From contig CAJVPJ010000098.1 in the NCBI GenBank assembly GCA_910592205.1, positions 1-45,215 of the forward strand: a DNA stretch of 45,215 nt. Direction: 5' to 3'. A model generated the notes under the pieces. That model was not told the DNA's origin, ran no database searches, and saw nothing but the letters and a program-made list of their open reading frames with translations. Every line of letters begins with the position of its first letter. The first letter of the stretch is position 1. Origin of the DNA: Paraglomus occultum (taxonomy: Eukaryota; Glomeromycota; Glomeromycetes; Paraglomerales; Paraglomeraceae). The position numbers and the translations under genes are program-made. Positions 1-9,786 of this stretch are shown piece by piece.

Positions 1-1771
1 AATATTGTCAATTCCATTGTTTATCGATGGTATTACGCGAGCGATGAGCCGTTAATACGCTTATGCTAAATTCGAGTTATATTCTTGACGTGTAACGATG
101 TATTTAAAACGGCATCGAACAACGCAAGTAAAACTCGCCATACACAATGTGCCAACTCTACAGTGTATGCTGTGTCGAAATAATGTTTATTCCAACCTCT
201 GGCTGCAACAATAATAGCGCCTTTGTTTCAATATCGTAATCCAAGACATTTCTTCAGTCTATCATTAACCGTTTCGCACTCTTTTCTAAGTCTGCTCTTT
301 CGCTTGAACAAAGTTGGGCTAATTTCATAATACTATGGTTGAGTTTCGTTCAATGCTGTTTTGTAATAAATCTTTCAGATAATTAATTAAGTATCATACC
401 ATCAATATAAGCCAAAATATACAGTTAAGAAACAAAAAAAATGGTGTAGATGGCAAGTTTTGTAAACAGTCTACAAAACGTACTTTATGCCTTCTAACCC
501 CACTTGTAAACAAATTTTCAACTAACTTTATTTTGTATTATTTTCGGAAAAAATTATTGAATGTCATCATCGATTCAAGAGAGACGACGTCAAATCATAT
601 CGCATCCATCTGGACACAGAATATAACAAATACAATATTCTATCGCCGTTATTTACAGAAAAAGAGAAGTAGGCGTCTTCTGCGATCTGAACATTGGCAA
701 ATACGTTGTAATAATGGACCCAGGTGTGTTTACATATGACAATATCATGACATTTGCCTATGAAATCTTTTAGCTGTCCCAATTTTCTTAATTAATTTAT
801 GAGAAGCATATGCGAATAAGTTATTCGAATAAAGAATTGGGAATTAATGTTTTAAATTAAAGACAACTGACTGTATTCACAAAATTATCAAAATAAACAT
901 GTTTTATGCTAAATTATGTGGCAAATTTTGAGTGGTTTGACAGTTGGCAAACGTTTGAGTTACCGTATCTATCGGACTAAAGTACCAAGGTATCTTACAA
1001 AACTTGTTGTACTATGGGGTGGTATTATACAGGGAAAGTATTATGATAATAAAATGTAAATCGTTATTTTATTGGCTGCACGCAAATAAATTTGCAACAC
1101 TTGCTTGACATTAGCATTGACAAGCAGAACCATATATTGAAAATTATGAAGACGTAGATTGTTTTTAAAATATATGATGATATAATAAGCATATTAAAAA
1201 ACGCTATGGTATTTTGCAAGTATTTTGTGTACAATCCGATTGATCTTTTACATCTGGTTTATAAGTAATACAAAATCATGATAAACAACAGCGTTCGAGA
1301 GGAAATGACATGCTAGTAGTCGTGTCTGATATTCGATCAAAGTAGAAATAAAAAGTGAAAAGTGCGAACAAGTTTTGGCTCTCGCGGATATCTCTTTTAC
1401 CTAATAATAATCATTGTGAAAATAGTGCATCATTGCCAAATTACAAAATTCCGTAGAAGGCTTAATCTGATGTATATAGAAGTGAATGTCAACATAGCCT
1501 CGAGTGGGGAATATGACTAAAGTCTTAAGTTTTTAGTAACTGTATAATTAAGTGTGAAACAAGTAGGAACAGTTTACACATTATGATAAATTGCGTCAAT
1601 GTGTACATCCTGCACGCAGAAATTAGTCAAATTCTTTAGTAATAATATTTAAATAAGTTGTATTAATCTGTGTTTCAAAAATAAGTTTGCTTCAAAAAAT
1701 GTTAATATTGCAATTGACTTGGTTTATTTGAACAGGACTAAGTACTGTCTTCGTAGTTCCAAATTATTTCC
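1..1771. other. gene-free AT-rich stretch
   Basis: No supportable gene. Only short open frames under 75 codons occur, without recognisable domains, splice partners or signal peptides. The right end is the 3' flank of the kinase gene. No repeat or RNA gene was seen by eye. Confidence 0.5.
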
Positions 1772-4247
1772 TTACTCATCGTCTATCTTCCTTAACTCTA
1801 ACTCTAAAGTTGGCAAGCTGAAATCTGACAGAGGAGGCAATTGAAAAGAATTGTTTCTTGGTGTAGGCAAACTTCCAGTAGGTAAGCACGTACTAGAATA
1901 TTTATTCTCCTTCTCAAGACGTGACAAGGGTCTTACATGATTATGATAAACGGCAGCCCAAGAATTATCCCTGCGCGCATCCATAATAAGCTGGCCAATA
2001 TCCCCCCAAATTGTCTCTGTATCAGGACGCTTATCAGGATCAGCATCACAACAACGTTGAGCTAGTTGTTTATATTTCTCTGGCGCTGAATCAGGCATCG
2101 GCGGTCGTAGTCCATCCATAATCTCGCATATTAATGTTATGTCAAAACTGTCTGTTTCTGAAAGGCGGTTCACCAGTGGCCATCAAGTGCATAATGATAC
2201 CAAACGCATATACGTCTGATTTCTGAGTAAATTGACAAGTATGGAAAACTTCCGGTGCAACAAAAGGCAAAACACCTCGAACGGTTGCATTTGATTCACG
2301 TGAATTCACCGATCGGGAGAGGCCAAGATCGCATATGAACGATTTCATCTTAAACGCATCATCATGCAAAACTATGTTTCCGCCATGAAGATCGCAATGT
2401 ACCAATCCCATAATATGAAGATTGTACAGATAATTTGCTATATCTTTCAAATGGCGTAATTTCATGCTCCATGTCAGTTTGTTAATATTTTGATCCAAAT
2501 AAGACAAAAGATTACCGTTGTTAGCATATTGCATAACAATCATGTAGTCTTTCGTTTCTGGGTCTTGAGTTACTCCATAAATTCGAAGGAATAAAGAATA
2601 ACTTGTGCACGCTGCATGATTTCTGAACTGTTAATAAAAACACAAAGTCAAATTAAATCTTATTTAATATTAATTAATACAACTGATTATTGTTTACCTC
2701 GGAAATAAATAATTCCGGCATTTTATCAAAATTACGAAATCGCTTGAGCACGACAGTTTCCTCCATGTACTTTATTTCTGCATACTTTTCATATTTGGCA
2801 GTGTAGACCGTTCCATAACCACCAGATCCGATCTCTTGAATCTCTTTAAAATCATCATGTGGAATATGCTGTACATGTTTATTAGTTCGTAGGAATCTGT
2901 CCAATAGCGCATGCACGTCGCGGTAGAGAAGTAAATAATATTGTCCCATGGATGACTCTCGAGTGATTCCAATTACCCAAATATTCTCGGGCGTCAATAT
3001 CTCTGGATATTCTTCAGTTAACTATTTTGATTAAACAAATATACAGTCATTTCATCATTAAATGCAGTACTATTTCCGTTGCTTACACTTGAAATAATTT
3101 ACCTTATAAAAGTCGTCATCAATTATCGGCTTGAGTATCACCCGTGTCGATTTCCAATCAGCTGTATGTGTGCATCCGTGGCCTAACGATGTCATCGCTC
3201 GTATGTTGGTCAATAAAGAGTATTCAATCCATCGTATATAGGTATCGTATACACTCGTTGTATTGCTCCATGACTCCTTTATGAATGAATCCAAAGACTT
3301 GTTGCCAGTCGTCCAATCAAGTGGTCTCGGTGATTTACAATCATAACAAAAAGTATTTATTTTGGGTTCAAATTTACTTGCACACGACAGACATAATCCA
3401 TTCTCAGCTTTAATTAGATAATGCTTTTTTTTCTTTGCATTGTATGTAAACCCGATGGTGACCCAAACGTTATTTATAAGAACATCTGGATGTTTATCAC
3501 ATAACTAATAAAATAATACATATTGTTAAGTCATTATTATCCAGACGATTCAATAAGTGAAATGAATAATTAGTGATTGAATAATTTCTTTACCTTATCA
3601 TAACAGGAATTATCATTAGTTATTTCTAACGGAGTCAATTTAACGTGTGCACAAGTGGGTAGACCATACAAGTGTAAATTATATCCAAATCTCTTTTTAA
3701 TGCAATTATATGGAATCCATTCCAAATAGGCATGTTTCGGTGAGTTTGTTTGTAATTGAGATTTTTCAATAAACTCATCGAGTTGCCTATTGTAACTAGT
3801 CCATCCATTGAATAATCCTTTATGACCACAAATGCACCACACGGGACTACATCGAAGTATTCCACATGAGGAGCAGAATCCATATCGAGAATAACAGTGA
3901 TAAAAGAGTTTATCAGCAACCATGTAATAAATGTCATTAGACTTGGTAAATCCTATTATGAGTTTGTTGCGATTTTCAAGCCATTTGGAATATCTTCTGA
4001 ACTGACTAGTATCATTACAGTACTTTTGTGTCGGAAGTGAGTATAGCCTAGCAACCTCATTCGCAAGTGTCGGTGTACATTCTTTGCTACTTCCAAGCAA
4101 TATCAGCGTTACGTTAACTGCTTCTCGAACAGCATAGTAGACGTTGTTGATATAAGTTGATTTAATATCAGTGATTTCAGAGCCAGAAATCCATTCAAGT
4201 TGTTCGCTTTCCGATTGAATCAAGCTTTCGATTGCTGGATTATGCAT
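1772..4247 (-). pseudogene. glomeromycete-type protein kinase with two Cys-rich modules, one frameshift
   Basis: Exons 4247-3594, 3504-3103, 3021-2698 and 2627-1772; the introns of 89, 81 and 70 bp are all phase 0, GT-AG. The first in-frame ATG is at 4247; a stop lies a little upstream. Exons 1 and 2 each carry a CxxC-type module followed by a W-T-x-x-N-x-x-L-D-x-F-I segment and a Trp-Ile motif, as in the kinase family expanded in Rhizophagus. The kinase domain starts near residue 410: Gly loop GSGGYG at about 417, catalytic-type Lys about 445, HCDLHGGN with Asp about 539, DLG about 560, then APE. All residues needed for activity are present. An extra base in the A-run 2144-2147 (T4 on the coding strand) shifts the frame near residue 621, right after EPPFRNRQF. 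The expected continuation, ending in an R-C-C-D-A-D-P-x-K-R-P motif, lies in the next frame and stops at 1772. Restored length would be about 744 residues. Either a young pseudogene or a base-calling error; the rest is well preserved. Confidence 0.85.
2144..2147 (-). other. frameshift site in kinase gene
   Basis: The coding strand reads CAG TTT TGA; with one T fewer it would read Gln-Phe-Asp-Ile-Thr and run on in frame to the family's usual C-terminal lobe. No GT-AG intron of plausible length explains the shift: the only candidate would be 16 bp. Confidence 0.75.
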
Positions 4248-5557
4248 TTCGTTAACGACATGGTCATCTCGGGAGAATATATTCAACAATTACTGTGTTA
4301 CATTACACACGATATGAGTTCTACGTTGTACATATTTACCACAATAATTTGTACTACAGTGAAACCACTCCACGGGACTTTTTTGACTGGGTATAAAGGT
4401 ATAAAAGGCAAGTGATAAATGGTCGATACAAAAAAGTAAAAGTAGAATAGAAGGAAGGGTTACATGATCGAAATATTTTATATTTATAATGGCATGACGA
4501 TATCGTCCAACAAAATTTCGACCGGAGCCATTATTATTTAATTAGCGGATGACCGGTATATAAGGAAAAATTCATATGTCAAAATCGTTCCTGAAAGTTG
4601 GGCCGCTATAGCAAGACAGTATGTCCGGGAGAAACTATATAAAGAGATTCACTTATCGTGCAAAATTTCCTGATTGTCTTATCTACTAGATATAGAATAG
4701 AACATGAAGAAAATATCAAACACTAGTATATAGGAACTTGTCTTGTTCTACGATTATGCAGATCTTCATTGCATGCACGACAAACAGATTTTGTGTTCGT
4801 AAAATATTAACCGGGCTATCCTGTATAAATACAAAAGCTAAAATTATCTGAAAAATTGTCAGTGAACAGAGAGAACATATGCTAAAAACAGTTTGAGACA
4901 TTTTCGTATCTCTCGCAATGAGCTGTTATTAAAATCTAATATTCAGCAAACTTCTAAAATGACACTATTTCTGGCTTTCTGTTTAATGACAGCATAGGAT
5001 AAATGAATATGTCGATAATCAAAATTCCGCATGGGTGAACACTTTTGTTGTTGTGTAAAATCGTAAGAGTTCGATTACGAAACCCCTTTACTAGTTGGAG
5101 CGAAGCCACTTGTCGATATTCTTATGCTATTGGCAAGTAATCATAGCCTGCATACGTACAATGCAAATTTAACTGATTTAATCCTTTATTCATTATGGTA
5201 AATTAATTATCGGCAAGCGATGATAAAATTGTACTTGTCTTCCGACGTTTCAAGTCGGGAAATCAAGTTTGTGTCTGGATAAAGTGTGAGAGTCAATACA
5301 CTATTAACCACGTTTTTCAGTATATAAATAATCTTGTCCACCATGTCCATCAGTGCTTAAATACGTAAATTATACTATTACTATTGTCAAACATTTCGCC
5401 TCTCGCCTCGCCTCTCTTTCCCACCCTCTTTTCCATTATTGCAAGTTGCCAGGCAGGCGCCAACTCAATTTGTTGAGAGAATACGCATTTATAGAATCCA
5501 ACTGTTTATCCTTCATTAATATTCTCTACTTGCTGCAATTATACACCAGTGTTCTTA
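4248..5557. other. intergenic stretch, possible TATA boxes
   Basis: No gene supported. Plus-strand TATA-like strings occur near 4557 (tatataagg), 4632 (tatataaag) and 5321 (tatataaat). The last lies about 230 bp before the secreted-protein relic and could be its old promoter. The 74-codon open frame at 5353-5577 has no recognisable features. Confidence 0.4.
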
Positions 5558-5962
5558 GTTTTCAAAATAAAAACTAACGTTTGCATTATTATTTTATTGG
5601 CGACGTTAAGCTTTACGGCTTTGGGTGCGCCCGCGTCTGATGTAAAAAATATGGACTTGTACAAAAGAGCAAGTATTTCGATCGTTTACAAACACTCACA
5701 CAAATCAGGTCAACGGTAGACTCTTTTTAATTTCCAAATCAAGAAAGAAACTGCGTCTGATGGACTGTCTTCTACGATCTGCGAAACATCACAACTTAAA
5801 AAAGCCGATGGCACTCAGAATAGAGAGGGCAGCTGCGTAAAAACTCAATTAGGCGAAGTTCCGTCTGTTGAAAAAATGGTTTCCACTATCATTGTTGAGC
5901 CGACATACAATCAGTACATACCATCTGGGACGTCTTTAACGTATAGTAAATATCTACCTTAA
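5558..5962 (+). pseudogene. secreted cysteine-containing protein, start codon missing
   Basis: Two exons can be joined in phase 0: 5558-5640 and 5744-5962, with a GTAAAA donor after GAT and a CAAG acceptor (103-bp intron). Exon 1 encodes a clear signal peptide: a Lys-rich start, the hydrophobic stretch VCIIILLATLSFTALG and then APASD. Exon 2 encodes 72 residues beginning KETASDGLSSTICETSQ, with a later SCVKTQLGEVPSVEKMVST segment. This resembles a secreted-protein family of early-diverging fungi and mushrooms whose members carry an IP/VPSV-x-x-MVST motif (recalled, function unknown). No ATG precedes the signal peptide; the codon where Met is expected is TTC. The reading also stops before the family's usual second half. 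I read it as a 5'-damaged, 3'-truncated relic. A missed upstream exon is the alternative. Confidence 0.55.
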
Positions 5963-6786
5963 TCACTTGATGCTCGATGTTAACCTAATTTGTCCATGAT
6001 GCATTGCCATTCGTCATTTGCGTGTATCATTCCCATATTAAAATTTCGGACTTCCCTTCAATTACTTTTTCAGGTAAGCGTCATAGGGATTTTATACGAC
6101 CGTTTTTATATATCCTTATGCAAATCCGATTTCTTATGCATACTGTTATGCATAAGGAAGCCCCACCCTCCTCCCTCGATATCGTGGTGTATTTATAAGA
6201 AAAAAAATTGCACGCCGCAGCATTCTTTCTCATAACATAAAACATAATGTATCTTACAATGACAAGGCAACTGTCATTACTATTTCAATTTATTATTATA
6301 TGAAGCTGGGATTTTCGTTTTGTCAACTCACAATATCTCCTTCCCCTTTCCAGCGTAAATATCGGTAATAGTTAACAACATTTTCTCGTAAAGTTTGGTT
6401 GGCTTCGTCAGATTATTAAAATTATGGTTACATGTCAAGAAAATTGTCCTTAACTTCGACGATCATCCGTGTATTGCTATATTTTCGTTTTTGCCCCCAA
6501 AATGTTATAATTAGACTAATAATTGACGATCGCTTTCACATAAATAGCATTATATTCCCACCTTCCCCAATTTTACGTTTATGTTTGTTTGTAGGCGCTT
6601 TGTTCTAATTATAACTAAACACATTGCATTATTATTTCATTTTCCGAAAATAAAATGATTAAACCATATTAGTATAATGCAAATTTCAAAAATTCAGCTG
6701 CTTTTTCTCTGTTTGCCATAAATAAAAATATTATATATATTCACTAAAAGAACCAATAACACAACTTATAACACAGATTGATCAAA
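5963..6786. other. intergenic stretch
   Basis: AT-rich, with no supportable gene. An open frame around 6004-6198 follows a possible acceptor (tttttcag near 6072) but does not continue the secreted-protein family. The right end is the immediate 5' flank of the Helitron-type ORF; I could not recognise a Helitron end. Confidence 0.35.
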
Positions 6787-7797
6787 ATGTCTTACGTTAT
6801 CGATATATTTTCTCTTGACACAAACGAAATTATTTTCGATGTAAATGCGGATTCATGGCTTTCGCATGTCGGTGAACACAATAATCCGCCTACTCCATTA
6901 CACGAATCTTCCAACGATAGTAACAATAACCCCACGGAAATTAACAGTCGTTCATACTGGCGTCCTTCCGCTACATTACGCAAAATTCTAACCCATCTCA
7001 CTAATAATGAATTTGCCCAATTTCCGTGTATTCCATGTTCATACTGCTCGCGCTTACTATATCCCCATTCAACAAAATGGATAGTTAAAGATGAAACTAT
7101 TAGATATCCTTTCGAATTATCCTATCCCGAAATACCTCTTACAACACACCCAAATAATTCAACAAAAATTGCGGTTTGCAGTGGCTGTAAATCTAATCCT
7201 GATGGCCGATTAAGTTATAAACTTGCATCAATACCTGCATGTATCGAACATGTCCCGTATGCAAAGAGAAAATATCTCTCCCCCGTTTATCTTCATACCA
7301 GCTTAGGCCGATCTGCAAATGCAAACCCGTTTGTTGAATATCGTAGTTTAACGGGCCAAATGGGATACTCCAAAAACCGAAGATCGCTGACTCTCTATTC
7401 GGGTATGCTGGGTGCTTTCTTACAACAAACAGACCTGGTAACCGTTGGTACCATCCATCATTATATTATGCATGTGAATGGTTGCAAAATAACAATCCTT
7501 ATTTGGTTGCTTATCATTCTTTGGCTTCACGTTTACTCGAACAAAGTGAACTATCTTCGCACTGCACATCCCTGAAGATAATACGGCCCCCTGCTCATTC
7601 GCCAGATATAGTAATGCCGCCTTATGTTTTATCCCGTTTAGCCATAGGTTTTCTTCTAAACAATGATGATCACAGATCCTGAATTAGAATTATTATTTCC
7701 CGACCTATTCCCTGATGGTTGTGACTTACACAACCAATCACTCGCCAATAATAAACTACCCAGTGGGGCACAGCCCCCTGAAAATTTTGATTTCTAG
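6787..7797 (+). pseudogene. Helitron-type transposon ORF remnant (DUF6570 region)
   Basis: Reading starts at ATG 6787. The first about 215 codons are intact and match the region upstream of the Helitron helicase-like domain in glomeromycete Helitrons (DUF6570 type, recalled): a CIPCSYCSRLLYPHSTKW zinc-ribbon-like CxxC pair, a second CSGCK pair, then VPYAKRKYLSPVYLH and LTLYSGMLGAFL. Near 7440 the frame shifts: the family-like continuation NRWYHPSLYYACEWLQNNNPYL lies in another frame and runs to 7682. A second shift near 7666 leads to DPELELLFPDLFPDG, ending at TAG 7795-7797. The Rep/HUH motifs, the Pif1-type helicase and the 3' hairpin expected downstream are absent, so the element is cut off here. 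The next gene begins 36 bp further on. Confidence 0.75.
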
Positions 7798-7833
7798 TTA
7801 ACATACAAGCTCAAACAATCAATATAACTAAAC

Positions 7834-8182
7834 ATGAAATTTACGGCGGTCAAGTTTTTGTTCATCCTTGTTCTTTTTGCGGTAGCTTTCGAGTCGGAAG
7901 TTGTACAAGGTAAACACAACAGTACTATTAAAGATAGTAAATCATGAAGACACGCCGAATGTTATATAAAATATTACTATTAGAATACAAACTAATACTT
8001 GCGTATTTTTTTTCTTTTACAATTGTATTATCAATTATCTAGCAAGGCCTTTTGAGCCTGAGCGTAGAAAAAGGTCACTTCGCGAGAAAAGGCCGCCGGA
8101 CCATATAATTCGCCATTTTGAGCAGAAAAGGTCTCCAACCGACCCCTATAAGGGAGTTTACTGCGGACCTCACTGTCTCTAG
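7834..8182 (+). CDS. secreted peptide precursor with Lys-Arg processing sites, ends CGPHCL
   Basis: Exons 7834-7909 and 8043-8182; 133-bp GT-AG intron, phase 1; 71 residues. Residues 1-25 are a signal peptide (MKFTAVKFLFILVLFAVAFE then SEVVQ). Exon 2 is rich in dibasic sites: RRKR, EKR and QKR split it into short blocks, the last being SPTDPYKGVYCGPHCL. The Lys-Arg sites fit Kex2-type proteolysis in the late Golgi, so one or more small secreted peptides are the likely product. The final peptide has two cysteines in a CGPHC arrangement. The gene is paralogous to 9311-9680: exon 1 has the same length (76 nt), the splice point after GTACAAG is the same, and the last Lys-Arg is followed by Ser-Pro, but the mature sequence is unrelated. 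Its ATG lies 36 bp from a Helitron remnant, so its promoter may be transposon-derived; I see no TATA box. Function unknown; pheromone-like, signalling, antimicrobial or effector roles are possible. Confidence 0.7.
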
Positions 8183-9310
8183 TACTAATTCGTTTATATT
8201 TAAACTATTTGTCAATATACTAAATGTATCAACTCTCATTTGTTTTGGCAAATAAATTATTCCAAACTGATTCTGATTAAACAACACATGTCAAAGACTT
8301 AATTAATGTTGTAATTTTCCTCTGCACTGATGGTTGATGCATAGATTTTATATACATTATGCAATCCGTTAATACAGAAATAAAACAATAGTATATAATA
8401 GTTAATAGTCTCGGCCCCATTGTTATATTATTGATAGCTACGCATTAGTCGAATCTTTGTTAAGCCCGGAGCAGCAGTGAAAGGAATACAAATGTTGACT
8501 GTCACTATAGTTATAACCATCCTACAAAATTTATTATTAAAAATAAAACTATTGTTCATACGGATGTCTTATACGTTAATCAAATTTTGTAGTGGTGGGT
8601 GTAGAATATATTGTGGCATGCGGAACATTGATAGTAAAACATTTTTGAGAATAACAGGCAACCTTAAATAAATTATCATTATGAACAATGTATTGGTAAA
8701 CTTTATTACGTATGATAAATGTAATAGATGAATACGCAAACGAAAATCTGCCTGATTCAGAACTGAAAAATAAACTTTTAATAGTGGTGTACTGTTGTAG
8801 GCCTATCTCAGTTCAGCTCAGTCCGGAACTAGTTTCCAGGTTCCCACCTTAGGTACAACATTTACAAATCTTGAAACCGACGCAACCAAATTTCACGTAT
8901 GTCGTTGATCCCTTCCATCTCTTTCGTCTAGCATGAAAAAAATGTTAGCACCAACAAGCCGTTATTGTCAAAGTTGCCGACGTTAATTGTGAGAATCATG
9001 ACAGAACGAGACTATTAATTGTATTGTATTATCTTATTTATGCTCTACGTCAGTACTTTTTTCCAAATCGTTCCATAGCGTTGAAATAATAATAATTTTT
9101 ACAGCTCAGTTTTTCTTGACATAATTGTCCGAGTTAAATCCCGATTTTATTTGCCAAAACAAATAAAAGCTTGATATACGTATACTTTTTTGATGAACAA
9201 GCTGATTCAACAAATCAAATAATAACAGACATAGGCAGAATATGAACAACTGAAGTGACAAAGATCATTCGTCACATTCCAAAAATGCCAGTCTGGAGCA
9301 ATCGCTCTTC
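8183..9310. other. spacer between two convergent peptide genes
   Basis: About 1.1 kb between the 3' ends of the two paralogous peptide genes. No further signal-peptide exon or dibasic-rich exon was found here, and no terminal repeat that would explain the inverted arrangement was seen. Confidence 0.4.
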
Positions 9311-9680
9311 TTACACAGCCTTAGCCCTCTTGGCCATTTTTGCCATTTTAACCGACTTGGCCATCTTAGCCAGACCCGGGGATCGTTTCTTGGCTTTCGC
9401 CGCTTTTGGGTGTGCTGGGAAAGGATAGAGTTAATGGAAGAAAAGGAAAGGAGAGGAAGAGAAATAAATATATATATATTGTTGTCTTAGCATAACGTTC
9501 TATTAGATTAATTACAGTATAACCATTCGATTCTATCTCTCTATATAAATTTTGTATAATCAGTGGTGGTGATATTCGTATCGTATTATTACGGTAACGC
9601 TTACCTTGTACGACTCCCGATTCGAGAAGTGCTACAATGATGACAAGAATGAACAAAAACTTAGCCACAGTAAACTTCAT
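9311..9680 (-). CDS. secreted cationic peptide precursor, Lys-Ala-Met-rich helix
   Basis: Exons 9680-9605 and 9414-9311; 190-bp GT-AG intron, phase 1; 59 residues. True ATG at 9680. Residues 1-25 are a signal peptide (MKFTVAKFLFILVIIVALLE then SGVVQ), close to that of the gene at 7834. Exon 2 begins AHPKAAKAKKR, then Ser-Pro, then about 21 residues in which Lys recurs every three or four positions between Ala, Met, Leu and Val (LAKMAKSVKMAKMAKRAKAV). The Lys-Arg before Ser-Pro fits Kex2-type cleavage. The mature part would carry about eight positive charges and no acidic residue, and would form an amphipathic helix, as membrane-active peptides do. A TATATAAG box lies 99 bp upstream. There are no cysteines, unlike its paralogue. 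Function is inferred from composition only; a secreted antimicrobial or cell-penetrating peptide is the leading idea. Confidence 0.72.
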
Positions 9681-9778
9681 GGTTGATTTTCTGACGTGTG
9701 CTTTAAGTTTTGTAGTTTGATACTTTGATGGTAAATCTCAATCCACCGGATTTTTTCATGTCTGCCTGCTCACCATTA

Positions 9779-9786
9779 CTTATATA
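9779..9786 (-). promoter_or_regulatory. TATA box of the cationic peptide gene
   Basis: TATATAAG on the minus strand, 99 bp upstream of the ATG at 9680, a plausible distance for a short 5' leader. No other core elements were identified. Confidence 0.4.

Noticed and set aside
533-782. Overlapping short open frames on both strands
   Set aside because: Under 75 codons, no domain, no splice partner, composition as expected by chance in AT-rich DNA.
5061-5110. Possible tRNA B-box-like string gttcgattacgaaac
   Set aside because: No A box or cloverleaf could be folded around it.
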